This document shows, piece by piece, positions 1 through 17,442 of a stretch of 64,000 bases of DNA. The notes beneath the pieces are model-generated. The model did not search any database. It had not been told where the DNA came from and worked only from the letters and a program-made list of their open reading frames with translations. Position 1 is the first letter of the stretch; each line of letters starts with the position of its first letter. The position numbers and the translations under genes are program-made. The stretch covers positions 12,960,501 to 13,024,500 of the forward strand of contig OZ020517.1 in the NCBI GenBank assembly GCA_963971425.1, written 5' to 3'. Origin of the DNA: Bryoerythrophyllum caledonicum (taxonomy: Eukaryota; Streptophyta; Bryopsida; Pottiales; Pottiaceae).

Positions 1-442
1 TAATCGTCTCTAAGGCAATGATGGAAGAGACTCACATCGTTTAAAAAGATTTGTTGAATTGGCCAGGACTTAAATGAGTACGTCTATTCATCAGGAGCTT
101 CCTCCTCAACAAAAGTAATGGACACTAGTACTACATTATTTGAATTGCCAAGATGACCAGAAGAGCTTAGAATTGCACTAGACCGAACATTGCAAACCAA
201 CCCTCCGCAATGCGAACATCCAAACCATTGTGAAGCGAAACAGTCATCCGGACCCAGAGACGGCAAGGAATAACATTAAACTCAGGAAGGTCCCGGTTCA
301 CGAGAGCGTCAACATGAACCTCGTCATTCTCCGAGGAAGACATCCTGCATTCCAATAAGTAAAATATTAGATTATCCTTCCAATCAGTATGGGTGAATAC
401 CTTGTAGGAATGGAAATCAATGCAGAAGCAGATGAAGTGGGT
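1..442. other. Intergenic DNA, no gene recognised
   Basis: No convincing coding region is seen. The open frames here are short and antisense to each other. The stretch leads into a cluster of short palindromes. Confidence 0.5.
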
Positions 443-706
443 AATTTAGCTCGAACTGAGGTAAAGTCTGGCACTTGGAAAAGAGGACTTGCATTTAACT
501 AAATTGACATTGTAGAACAGGCAAATTAAGCTCGACTCGAGGTAAACTCAAGTGGTATTATTTGACAAGAATACAATTTCATGTCAACGCTACTAATGCG
601 AATATAAAATAATCACACCCTTGACAATGACAATTTAGCTCGACCCGAGCTAAAGTGTCAAACTTCAAACATTATGACAGTTTAGCTTGACTCAAGCTAA
701 ACTGTC
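443..706. repeat. Cluster of four short palindromes
   Basis: Four copies of one palindrome type lie at about 443-467, 524-549, 628-660 and 676-706. The last is perfect, with 15-bp arms (GACAGTTTAGCTTGA and its complement) around one base. The third is flanked by TGACA and TGTCA, so symmetry extends beyond the core. All share the core AGCTCGAxTCGAGCT or its CpG-decayed form AGCTTGA/TCAAGCT. Copies recur elsewhere in the window. Function is unknown. Confidence 0.85.
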
Positions 707-1330
707 CTTCCGTGATTATCGCTATCATTTTTGGGCATAATGTAGACCAATGCTTCAGCCTATGAATCTGCCTTTCTGTATATCAGAACCGAAGTCTTTG
801 CGTTAGTAATCGAGAAACTCACAGTGATGCTTCAGAATCACACTTGCAACTGGAACTAGAGCAATAAGCATCATTGTCACATCCTAATTGCTAGAATACA
901 CGGAGAATGCAAGAAGTATACTTTGTTCACCATATGCAGTAGACAACCGGACCCGTACGTTGTTGCCTCGCGCAAGCACCCTGCTCAACGATGCAAAACC
1001 TATAATCGTTGCACTCCTCAAACTCCCGCAGTTGTACCACCTCCAAGCTTCCCATCCACCACACTTGCACATCAACCAAATTGAGAAAGACAGAAAAGAA
1101 GAAACTCAGCGAGGTCCGCCTAGGTCAGTCATGGACACACGACCGCTTCAATTGCGGGCTACAATTTCAAAATTGGCGGGAGGAAACTTTTACACAACCC
1201 TTAAAAAGTGCAAATTTGAAATCTCGACAGAAACTGAATCAACTATTTCTCGGTCGACTAAATTAAGAATATTACATCCCTCGAATATACTTGCACATGT
1301 GACTAGTATACACATAATTGTGGGATTAAA
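707..1330. other. Non-coding stretch, no gene recognised
   Basis: A 155-codon open frame at 888-1355 runs into the telomere-like tract and shows no recognisable domain. I see no reason to call a gene here. Confidence 0.5.
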
Positions 1331-1472
1331 GGTTAGGGTCAGAGTAAAGATTTAGGGTTTAGGGTTTAGGGTTTAGGATATTTAATTTAGGGTTTGGGGT
1401 TTAGGGTTTAGAGTTTAGAGTTTAGGATTTAGGACCTAGGATTTAGGATTTAGGGTCCTTGGATTTAAGGTT
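1331..1472 (+). repeat. Degenerate interstitial telomere-like repeat (TTTAGGG)
   Basis: A run of TTTAGGG and variants such as TTTAGAG and TTTAGGA spans about 140 bp. TTTAGGG is the usual plant telomere unit. It is embedded in ordinary sequence and decayed, so it is interstitial rather than a chromosome end. Confidence 0.85.
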
Positions 1473-2139
1473 TACCCTTGTGATGAAATCTCATGGCAAT
1501 TTACTGATACTGTGAATATTTTGGTAATTGACAATACAACTAAATCTTAGAAAGATTTAGAAAAATGTAGTGAAGATATGGAGATGATTGAAATGAATTT
1601 TTATTAAATTCCAAATAGGACTTATCTGTAAAGTTGAAAGAAAAGTTCTTGACAAATGGGTTGCATTAAAAAACCAAATTTTTTTGGTTGTGCACGTGTA
1701 TTTTGAGCAAAAAAGTATGAATTCAAACATACTTTTGAACATCATTTCTTTGGGGTTTTTTTAAAGTGCATAATGTTGTTATTTTGTGATCATTTTAGTA
1801 TGTTCATTCTTTTGAAAGAATCCCCAGTGTCGCCATGGTATGGATTTGGAATTGAAATAGGTTACTATCCACTAAGTACTCAAAGATTGAAAATATGCAA
1901 AAACTAATAGTTGGATTAATATTTTTATTCTTGAGTTCACATTGTATTATCAGGAGTTTACTCGGTGACAATCTAAGCATGACATGAAAGATGTAAGAAT
2001 TATTGACAGTATACAATATATTTTATGTTTTAACGTGAAATAAAAAACTCCATCATTTGTAAAACATAGAGAGTGGAACAATATTAAAAGATTTAAACAA
2101 GAAATGGAAAGACCTCATCATGACAAAAAAAGGATAATC
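1473..2139. other. AT-rich host DNA left of the LINE
   Basis: No gene is seen. It carries one arm (1820-1854) of a short inverted repeat whose partner lies on the far side of the LINE, so the LINE probably landed inside an older repeat. Confidence 0.5.
1820..1854 (+). repeat. 35-bp inverted repeat arm flanking the LINE (partner 15698-15730)
   Basis: The reverse complement of this segment recurs at 15698-15730 with one substitution and one single-base gap. Excluding the LINE, the two arms would be about 800 bp apart. They may be the ends of an older element into which the LINE inserted. Confidence 0.6.
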
Positions 2140-2152
2140 AAAATATCAAATA
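2140..2152. repeat. Target-site duplication, LINE 3' side
   Basis: The 13-mer AAAATATCAAATA directly precedes the (GAA)n edge of the LINE. The identical 13-mer is found at 15268-15280 beyond the 5' end. Direct duplication of this length is typical of target-primed reverse transcription. Confidence 0.85.
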
Positions 2153-2390
2153 GAAGAAGAAGAAGAACGCCGGTCTCCGTGAGGGGGCCGGCGTGAGTAA
2201 AGTGTCCGTTCATTCCACCACTAAGTCCATACCCACCGGGCATGGGTTAGTAGAATGGAACTACTTCCCCCTTTCGAGGGTGGACACTATATACCCAGTA
2301 ACAAGTAACCAGTACCAAAGGACCCTAGGTCCCAAAATGTACTAAAAGAGGGAGTGCAGGGATGATGAAATGCAAAATGCAAGTGTAGGA
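2153..2390 (-). promoter_or_regulatory. LINE 3' UTR with potential stem-loops and (TTC)n tail
   Basis: The sense-strand end is a short TTC microsatellite (2153-2166). Just upstream is an inverted repeat, CGCCGG to CCGGCG, around 2167-2192. A second imperfect stem spans roughly 2211-2265, with arms near CATTCCACCACTAA and TTAGTAGAATG and an inner CCATACCC/GGGCATGG pairing. LINE reverse transcriptases commonly recognise 3'-terminal RNA structure; that role is inferred here. Confidence 0.6.
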
Positions 2391-10178
<7,788 letters not shown>

Positions 10179-10180
10179 TA

Positions 10181-13100
10181 TTAGTTTGACGTATCCATCT
10201 TGTTTTCGATGACTCTTTGCTCCCGTTCCGACGCTTGAGTTTCTGCTGCCATGATAGTGGCAATGAGTTGAGAACGTAGGGTAGACATTTCTCCCCTTAA
10301 GGATTTAACCGTGTTTGCTTGAACTAGATCCCCATATTGTCTAGCTTCTTCTACGATCTCTCCTTTCATGGTCTTCATTTCTTTCCGAAGCTGTTGTAGA
10401 GTGACCCCATTGTTGTTGCTTGGGCCATTTTCCATGGCTATTACCGCGTTTGCTACAGCTGAGTTGACATCCGTAAACCCTAATCTTGTTAATTCATCCA
10501 CACTTGGTTTGTTACTACCGTCTAGGCTCTTAGGGTGTGGGGTGAACATGATGTATTTACCATGAAGTTGTTTACTTTGTTTGACAAACTTTTTGTAGAC
10601 CGCTGCGTTAAGACATTCAATGTTGCAAGTTCCCACATGCCGTCCATGTTCAAGTTTGAAGAATGTATCAACCACATTCTCCTCCCCAAGTATGGATTTG
10701 ATACCATCCGCTAATTCTTTTTCGTTTTTAGTTTTGTTAAGGTTTTTTGCAATGAGAATTAGACAATTCTTTTTTGCAATCTCATCCTCATCCATCCTCC
10801 TTGTTGCAAAGACCGGTACAAAGATCTCATTATTAGATGAGATTTTGTAATCTTTTACTTTGGCCGCTTGCAATGGAGAGGGGGTTTTAACCCATGCAAA
10901 CTCAAAGAGCTTTTTCTTTTCAATCCCCGTGACTTCAAAGTCATAGCCTCTTGCAAAGCTATCCCTCACGATTTCGTCGTGTAGGTCATGTGCTTCTCTA
11001 TCCAATAGGCTAGGACCGGATATTTTGACGGATAGGAGGTGTGAAAAGGCCAAGGCATCATATGACTTGCATATTTTACCTCTATGTGGTATCCCTTCAT
11101 TCAAGGTGATAATGAAGGGCCTCACTCCTTTGAGCAACCCATTTGCATCTTTTTCTGGGTTCTCTAAGTGCAACTTCACAACCCCATTCCATTTCTCTGA
11201 TTGGTGATAGCAAAAGATTGCTATTGGTTCGCCAATCCGAGTGCCCAAGGGAATGCCCATGTTTTTTAGTCTCGTTTTAATCATCTCTAACACAACATCC
11301 TTTGTCCATATCTGATCACCAAGCTCAAAGTGAATTGAGACTTGGTAATCTAAGGCGAAACCCTCTCCATCTACCTCAACTTCACTTGGAAGTTGGGTGA
11401 GATTGAAGTGATTCCCTGCCTTTCCATCAATCCTTTTTGAAGGCCATTGCTCTTGTGCCACAAAGGGAAAAGATGGAAGAGCTTCAATATTTTCAGCTGC
11501 TTCTTCCGGACTTTGACCATTTTCTACCAATTCTTCTAAAGTCTGTAGTGGAGCTTTAGGGTTGCCCCTATTCTTTGCAATAGTGTTCATTGTATTGAAC
11601 CCTAACCAGTACTCGGTGTGAGGCAAACTTGTTGCCTTCACCTTTTTTTGGGTAGTATTTGCAACAAACAAGGCATTTTGGGAGATATTCACAACATTTG
11701 GACTTGCATCAACAACTTCAACAAATAATCTCTTGGAGGAAGTGGCCGTTGTATGGAGTTGAGCCATGCTGTAGATATCAAGAGAAAGTGTGTTACTAGC
11801 AGTGGTGTGAAAGGTTACTATAGCTTTACCCCTTATCGTCTTGTCATTAGCTTCTTCCCACAACATGTATTGAGGGCTTGGTGAGGCTGAAATGAACAAG
11901 AAGGGGAGTGGTTGAGCTATGGATATGTCATACAAACAATTAACTTGACCCCTATTTGCTAAGAATTTCAAGTGAAGGAAATCAAGACTGTGCCGTTCCG
12001 TGACTTTCACACATACACACACATGGGGGGTGCCGTAACAGTGGTCACCTCCCCTAATGAACAACTTTAATATTAAGAATAGTGTGGCCCCCAATGGGTT
12101 TGCATAATAAACCCACAAAAGAAAGCTAACAAATTTCTGTGAGGAGAGTGATAGTGAACTATAACCTGGTTGTTTGGTCGAGCGTCTTTTGGTCTCCCAC
12201 GTCCTCCCTCGAACAAGAGGGCCGTTTGGAATCCTGTAGCAAAGGCCGTCTTCAGATTTCCACGTCTTCCCTCGTCCCACCTGGTTGTCCACGAAGTTGG
12301 TTGTCTCTGAGGTTGGTTTCAGTGTTCCCAGAGTAGGTGTTCTTGAAGCGAGGGCGGACCTTCTCGCAGGCAGTCTTCGGTGAGAGTTGGCGAGGGTCGA
12401 GTTGAGGGGGGCGGGTCTTCTCACAGGCAGACTTTGGCGAGAGTTGGCGAGGGGAGGTCTTTTCCCAGGCAGTCTTTGGTGTGGGTCGGCGAGGGTCGAG
12501 TTGAGGGATGGCGCTACAGGTCTTCGGCGAGAGTCGCTTAGGTTTGCGACCTGCAGTGAGGTCGAGCTGGGTTGTGGGCGAACTTTGGTGCAGCTGGGAC
12601 GACTTGTGGGGTTTCCTCGCGCGCCGTCTTCCCACCACAGCCAAGCAGAGGTATGTTTCTTGGGATGCCTGCGAGTCTTGAAAGCGGGAATTAGTGAGTT
12701 GAGTGTTGGTGGCAGTCCTCCGATCTTCAGCGCAGGGGCACGCCCGTCGTAACTCCAAAGCGAGCTGCACGTCTGTGGCGAGCCTGGGTTCGGTGTGGAT
12801 CTGGGGCGGTTTGAGTGACTTCGATGTGTCCCTGTAGTCTGCGGCTCACATACCAGTGGTATGTTTTTGGCGCAGGGGCTGAGGTTTTGGCGCGCGACCT
12901 TCTTGATGCAGTCGACCCCTGGAGGCAGCGCTGAGTTCAGTGATGATCCTCCTGTCTGTGCTTGCTTCTTTCCTTCACTTCTTTCCTTCGTTCGGCTATA
13001 CTGTTCATGGGTGTTGACTGCTGATCCGTTCACTTCTTCCCTTGTGTGTAGGTATTGCGTGATCTGTGAAGGGAGTACCAAAGTCAAGTTAGTATCAGCT

Positions 13101-14848
13101 TGTTTAAAATCAATCAAAGCGCAACACAAGGAGTACTGAATAGCAGAGGTGAGTAAGTGTTCACAGATGTGGCGCGTTTGCACGAGCCGTGGGAACGGTG
13201 GCTCCTTCTCCCGCAGGCAAGCTTCCTTCACGCTGGTTGTGTAAGTAGATCTGCGCATTAGAGCAAAGTGAGAGGGTGTGATAGTCCGGTGGTAGCACGT
13301 TATATACCTATTGTTTGGCTGCTGTTTGGTGGATGTCTTCATTGTGTACGATGAACGTCGTTGTAGTTGAGCTTGAGGTCGTTTAGGGTCGGCTCTTTCG
13401 GGGTGCTGTTTGGATGCTCTTTGGAAGTTGCAATGTTGTAGATGGAGGCCTGGATCTTGGTCTCCCATGGATTTGATGTTTCTATGAATGTTGCGGCGGC
13501 TAGGGTTTCGTTGCAGCTGCAGCTGGCAGTTTGTTCTCGTGTGCTTCCTGTTGTTCATGTTTTCATTTGGTAGAGGCATGCAAGGAAAGGAGGATAGAGT
13601 AATTGAGGTGATGAGGCCACTTACTTGAATGTATACATACCTTGGTTTTGTTAGTTGTCTTGCAAGCTTATCTCTGTGTTGGTGTTGGCATGTTTGTAGC
13701 AGTAGATCTTGATGGTGATGTCGTTCGCAGCTGGTCAGAGAGTGTTGTATGAGGATTCGCACTTTCTTTCCTGGTAGGTCCTTGGTCTCCCTTTTTGTGG
13801 TCTGTTTCAGCTGATCTCTTCTAGTCTGTAGTTCTGCTTTTTTGACTGTTGTTGCCTGTCTGCTGCGCTTGTTCTTCTTCCTGCCAACTAGGCATATATA
13901 TTGTGTGAGGTTTGAAAGAGGGGTTAGAATACTTACCTTAATCGAAGTTGAGCTGATTGTGATTTGTTGATGTTGCATTGGTGTTGGCGACGCAGGTGTC
14001 TTGGGAGCTTGTTTTGGTGTAGGGGTGGCATTCCATTGGAGACATCTTTTCTTGGCTTTTGTTGATGATGTTGCTCTTAACGCTTCCACTACTGCTGCTC
14101 CTGTTTTTGTCTCTGCTGCCAGCTTGATGGTATGTAATACTAAGTAAATAGTGGTTAGTTGAAAGTTTAAAATACGTACCTGGACCATGGGGGGTGCTGT
14201 GTCATTTTTGTTGCATAACTCGCACTTGTTGATGTCAACGTTTGCTGCTGAGCGGTGATATTGGTGTGTCGGTGCCATGGGCTTTGTAGGTGTAATGGCA
14301 ATCCCCTGTATCTGTTTCGGCTTCCAAATTCGCCCCTTGGTGTCCCTTCTCGGGTTGTGTTGCTGCCTACTTCGTCCCCTGTCAAGATTCCCCTGACGCT
14401 GCGGCTCCCTACGTCTTCTCTCGGCGCGACTCTCTTGGTACTGCAGCTCGTACTGCAGCTGCCTGCTTCTCCTGGCGCGACTCCATTCGCAGCATCGTCT
14501 GATGTTGGTCCTCCACAAATCCTGCTCCGTGCGATGTCGTTCGTTGGTTTCTCGTGAATGCATCTCCTTGTACCGTTTGTTGTTGATCCGTGAGTGCTGA
14601 TTCGGTGTTGTGCTGCTCGTACTATGGCAGCTTTGTAATGCTTCGTAGTAAAGACTAGGCATGAGTATATTAGTAGTAGCAGTCTCTAGCATGATACTAC
14701 CAAGTCTGTAAGAGCAAGATTGAAATTTCACTGAGTAAGTAATACACATATTGAACTTAGCTGGTCCTTGGGAATGTTGATCCTTTTGGGTAGGTCTTGT
14801 ATCTTTATGTTGGTCTTGGACATGTTGTAGGCAGTAGTTGATCCTCAT
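10181..14848 (-). CDS. LINE ORF1 protein (RRM-like and coiled-coil C-terminus)
   Basis: A 1555-codon frame ends with TAA at 10181-10183, three bases before the ORF2 frame as listed. The C-terminal part looks like genuine protein: residues about 1160-1340 form an alternating beta/alpha region, about 1361-1443 resemble an RRM (CLILIAKNL as strand 1, HVGTCNIECLN in the RNP1 position), and about 1478-1550 form a heptad-rich coiled coil. ORF1 proteins of LINEs bind element RNA and oligomerise, which fits this layout. The first 900 or so residues are low complexity, rich in Arg, Thr, Gln and Pro. They may be 5' UTR kept open by base composition rather than protein, so the true start is uncertain; Met codons near the conserved block (for example MLWEEANDK) are alternatives. 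A decayed homologue of residues about 1162-1465 lies at 61.1-62.1 kb. Confidence 0.75.
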   Translation of the reverse strand: MRINYCLQHVQDQHKDTRPTQKDQHSQGPAKFNMCITYSVKFQSCSYRLGSIMLETATTNILMPSLYYEALQSCHSTSSTTPNQHSRINNKRYKEMHSRETNERHRTEQDLWRTNIRRCCEWSRARRSRQLQYELQYQESRAERRRREPQRQGNLDRGRSRQQHNPRRDTKGRIWKPKQIQGIAITPTKPMAPTHQYHRSAANVDINKCELCNKNDTAPPMVQVRILNFQLTTIYLVLHTIKLAAETKTGAAVVEALRATSSTKAKKRCLQWNATPTPKQAPKTPASPTPMQHQQITISSTSIKVSILTPLSNLTQYICLVGRKKNKRSRQATTVKKAELQTRRDQLKQTTKRETKDLPGKKVRILIQHSLTSCERHHHQDLLLQTCQHQHRDKLARQLTKPRYVYIQVSGLITSITLSSFPCMPLPNENMNNRKHTRTNCQLQLQRNPSRRNIHRNIKSMGDQDPGLHLQHCNFQRASKQHPERADPKRPQAQLQRRSSYTMKTSTKQQPNNRYITCYHRTITPSHFALMRRSTYTTSVKEACLREKEPPFPRLVQTRHICEHLLTSAIQYSLCCALIDFKQADTNLTLVLPSQITQYLHTREEVNGSAVNTHEQYSRTKERSEGKKQAQTGGSSLNSALPPGVDCIKKVARQNLSPCAKNIPLVCEPQTTGTHRSHSNRPRSTPNPGSPQTCSSLWSYDGRAPALKIGGLPPTLNSLIPAFKTRRHPKKHTSAWLWWEDGARGNPTSRPSCTKVRPQPSSTSLQVANLSDSRRRPVAPSLNSTLADPHQRLPGKRPPLANSRQSLPVRRPAPLNSTLANSHRRLPARRSALASRTPTLGTLKPTSETTNFVDNQVGRGKTWKSEDGLCYRIPNGPLVRGRTWETKRRSTKQPGYSSLSLSSQKFVSFLLWVYYANPLGATLFLILKLFIRGGDHCYGTPHVCVCVKVTERHSLDFLHLKFLANRGQVNCLYDISIAQPLPFLFISASPSPQYMLWEEANDKTIRGKAIVTFHTTASNTLSLDIYSMAQLHTTATSSKRLFVEVVDASPNVVNISQNALFVANTTQKKVKATSLPHTEYWLGFNTMNTIAKNRGNPKAPLQTLEELVENGQSPEEAAENIEALPSFPFVAQEQWPSKRIDGKAGNHFNLTQLPSEVEVDGEGFALDYQVSIHFELGDQIWTKDVVLEMIKTRLKNMGIPLGTRIGEPIAIFCYHQSEKWNGVVKLHLENPEKDANGLLKGVRPFIITLNEGIPHRGKICKSYDALAFSHLLSVKISGPSLLDREAHDLHDEIVRDSFARGYDFEVTGIEKKKLFEFAWVKTPSPLQAAKVKDYKISSNNEIFVPVFATRRMDEDEIAKKNCLILIAKNLNKTKNEKELADGIKSILGEENVVDTFFKLEHGRHVGTCNIECLNAAVYKKFVKQSKQLHGKYIMFTPHPKSLDGSNKPSVDELTRLGFTDVNSAVANAVIAMENGPSNNNGVTLQQLRKEMKTMKGEIVEEARQYGDLVQANTVKSLRGEMSTLRSQLIATIMAAETQASEREQRVIENKMDTSN
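12360..12540. repeat. GC-rich imperfect tandem repeat in LINE 5' part
   Basis: Motifs such as CAGGCAGTCTTCGGTGAG and GGCGAGGGTCGAGTTGAGGG recur at about 44-57 bp spacing (near 12367, 12424 and 12468). The surrounding 12.2-12.8 kb is much more GC-rich than its neighbours. It could be a promoter VNTR, as seen in some LINE 5' regions, or repeated peptide sequence in ORF1. Confidence 0.65.
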
Positions 14849-15267
14849 GTATGTGTGCTTGCGTCCTAGGTGAGGAGGTGATAGGTGTGATGTTTCTAGT
14901 AGTGGTGTGGTGTCCAGATCTAGATCTACGTGTGCATGTTTGACATGGGTATTGCAGGATCTAGAACTAGATCTGGGCCAACACAGAGCCCCGCTTCAGA
15001 TCTACTCTCCCATACTAGCACTAGATCTTTTGCAGCCCATTCAAACTAGTGACATTCGATCAAGATCTTGCAATCCCTGCCAACTCTCTACACATCTTAG
15101 AAACACCATCTAGCAACAAAACGAAGTGCATAACGGGATTTGCAATGAGACCCAGCACCCCTCATTGCATTATGCTTCGTGTTTGCGCCTAACACCTAAA
15201 CCCCTCCTCACCAGGTAATGCGGAGCTATTCTCTAACCATCTCTTCCCCGACCGCCTTCACGTCAAA
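14849..15267 (-). promoter_or_regulatory. LINE 5' leader / presumed internal promoter
   Basis: This is the segment between the start of the long ORF1 frame and the 5' target-site duplication. AGATCT, itself palindromic, occurs six times between about 14915 and 15070. LINEs normally carry an internal promoter in this position; that role is inferred from position only. Confidence 0.45.
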
Positions 15268-15280
15268 AAAATATCAAATA
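15268..15280. repeat. Target-site duplication, LINE 5' side
   Basis: The 13-mer AAAATATCAAATA is identical to 2140-2152. It sets the 5' limit of the element, with an ambiguity of a few A residues. Confidence 0.85.
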
Positions 15281-15379
15281 TAACTAATACAAAGAAGAAA
15301 CATACACTTAGTGCATCAAGCATAATTTAATGTTCATAATATAAGTAATTTTGGATTTCTTTATACATGCAATAAAAAA

Positions 15380-15640
15380 AATTAGTTTTTGAGCACGTTC
15401 CAATGGTTGCAAATTATATTTTAAATTCTCAAATTTTGTAAAACGATGATAGAAGACATGAGGCACATTATTAAGTAATCTATTTTCTCATTGAACGTCT
15501 TCTAGAAAAGTTATGCTAGCCAAAAGAGAAACTTCTCGATTGCCAGCACGTCGAGCAACTTAAAAACCTTTTGCTATGACACGCTATGGAATGTGATATT
15601 TTCAATACATAGAAGTAATATTATATCGTTTGATATTGTG
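15380..15640 (+). repeat. Dispersed repeat, copy 1 (related to 51478-51720 and 63920-64000)
   Basis: The segment with GTTATGCTAGCCAAAAGAGA and TTTTGCTATGACACGCTATG recurs inverted at about 51478-51720 and directly at the window's right end. It has no coding potential and is probably part of an unclassified transposon family. Confidence 0.65.
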
Positions 15641-15730
15641 GAAAACATTTCCTTTTTTAGTGAAAAATAACATTATATCCCAAGTCATACATTGTCAAAT
15701 TCCAAATCCATACCATGGGGACACTGGGAT

Positions 15731-16494
15731 TGAAAATTGAAAATTGGATTAGGAATTTGTCACATATTTTCGGTGTAGGGTACCATGAATACTTAGACTT
15801 CATATCCACTTAAGACTAGGAGATCGTCATGTTTTTTTGTTTTTTAATATTATTATTGGAGATTTAGGTCTACATATTTTAGAAATCTTTTTTAACTTCA
15901 AAAGATTTCTAGTTCACCTTGTGGAATACTTAACCATAAAGAGAAGTAGAGAGTTTAAAATGATGGTTTGAAGAAGTGGAAATACACTTTGCACACACAT
16001 CACCTCCGTTTTTAGCTAAAATGTGCCCCATCACTAGGTGTGGTGAACTAAAAAGAAAATATGCACACTTTAGCTCCACCAGAGCTAAAGTGTGCACCAT
16101 CATTAAATGAAGTGGATTAGAAAGAAAACATGCACTCTTTAGCTCCGCTACACACAAGATGGCTTTTAGTATAGTGGACACTAATTACGAATTGATACAC
16201 TAATTGTATATTTTACAATAAGTGTAGCGACAAAACTATATTACACTAATTTAAATGTCAACTACTACACTAAATGTCAATCCTAGTAAATAGTGGAACA
16301 TATTAAGGTTTTTTACTTGTGGACAATTAGTGCATGAAACCTAAAAAAAGATAATGTGTACATCTTGAGCATCAAAGTAAAGAAGGGTTGAGTGCATGTA
16401 GAAAAACAAGAATTTGCAAGAGAAATTTTGGGAAAAATAGAACGTTGATATGTAGCAAAAGGAAAATCTCAAAAATTGGACAAAGTAGAATGTA
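15731..16494. other. Non-coding DNA between the LINE and the Tc1 element
   Basis: No gene is seen. It includes a tandemly repeated stretch around 16015-16160, in which a segment ending in AGCTAAAGTGTGCACCATCA recurs, and one palindrome listed separately. Confidence 0.5.
16063..16095. repeat. Short palindrome, GCACACTTTAGCT type
   Basis: Thirteen-base perfect arms (GCACACTTTAGCT and AGCTAAAGTGTGC) flank a 7-base loop. It belongs to the same palindrome family, but the central CGACTCG is replaced. Confidence 0.85.
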
Positions 16495-17442
16495 CAGTAG
16501 GGTGACATTCAAATTGGCGTTTGGGCAATTCCAGGGATGGTGTCCCACACTGCTGCCAACTTTGACGCCCTCCACAGGGCTGGAAAATTGTTCTTTTACC
16601 CTGAAACTTTGGGAACAACATCACCTCTATGTTAAAAACATGCATACCAAATTTCAAGTCGAGAGGACTTATAAAACAAAAGATATTAAAAATTAACCAC
16701 CATGGGGTAGCTGTGAGAAAAGTTTCTCAACCGCCAACTTTGACACCATCCCAAGGATTGAGGAAATTTTTTTTGCCCATGGAATTTTTGGAGTGAGAAC
16801 ACCTTTATGTTGATTACATGTGTGGAAATTTTCAAGTCCAAAAAATGCACAAAAAAAATCACATCCCAAATCTACCAACATGTGTAATTGTGAGTAAAAA
16901 AGGGAAAAACCATTTTACTACTTCCAACTTTGACACCCTCCCTAGGATTGAGGGTTTGTTATTGCAACATGAAATTTTTGACACATGGTAACCTTTATGT
17001 TGATAACATGTGGGAAAATTTTCAAGGCCAAAAAATGTATTCAAAAGAAGATATTCAAAATCTACCAACATGGGGGTTAGTTGTGAGAAAAGTTTCACAG
17101 CTGCCCACTTTGACACCCTCCCAAGAATTCAAAAACATTTATTTGTCCATGAAATTTTGGGTATGAAGTCACCTTCACGTCAAATACAAGTGTGGAAAAT
17201 TTCAAAATCCAAAAGATTTACACAAAAAAACATATACCAAGTCTACCAACATGTATTGTTGTGACAAACAAAGGGGAAAGTTTACCACTACTTCCAACTT
17301 CAACACCCTTCCTAGGATTGAGTTTTTGTTGATACATAATGAAATTTTGGCCACAAGATCATCTCTGTATTGGTAACATATGAGATAGATTTCAAAGCCA
17401 AAAGATGTATATACAAAAAAAAAATTATTCCATATCTACCAA
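16495..17442 (+). repeat. Left 948-bp terminal inverted repeat, built of about 185-bp units
   Basis: The arm contains five related units, each opening with CCAACTTTGACACCCTCC or close variants (near 16555, 16733, 16924, 17104 and 17293). Each continues through a conserved AAATTTCAAG segment and ends near ATCTACCAACATG. The repeated units might be multiple transposase-binding sites; this is inference. Confidence 0.85.

Noticed and set aside
888..1355. 155-codon plus-strand open frame
   Set aside because: No domain, no plausible gene structure, and it runs into telomere-like DNA.
1331..1472. Possible chromosome end
   Set aside because: The TTTAGGG-like repeats are degenerate, short and followed by ordinary sequence on both sides.
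17010..17264. 84-codon frame repeated at 19404-19658 on the other strand
   Set aside because: Identical because the region is a terminal inverted repeat; the sub-unit repeat explains the open frame.
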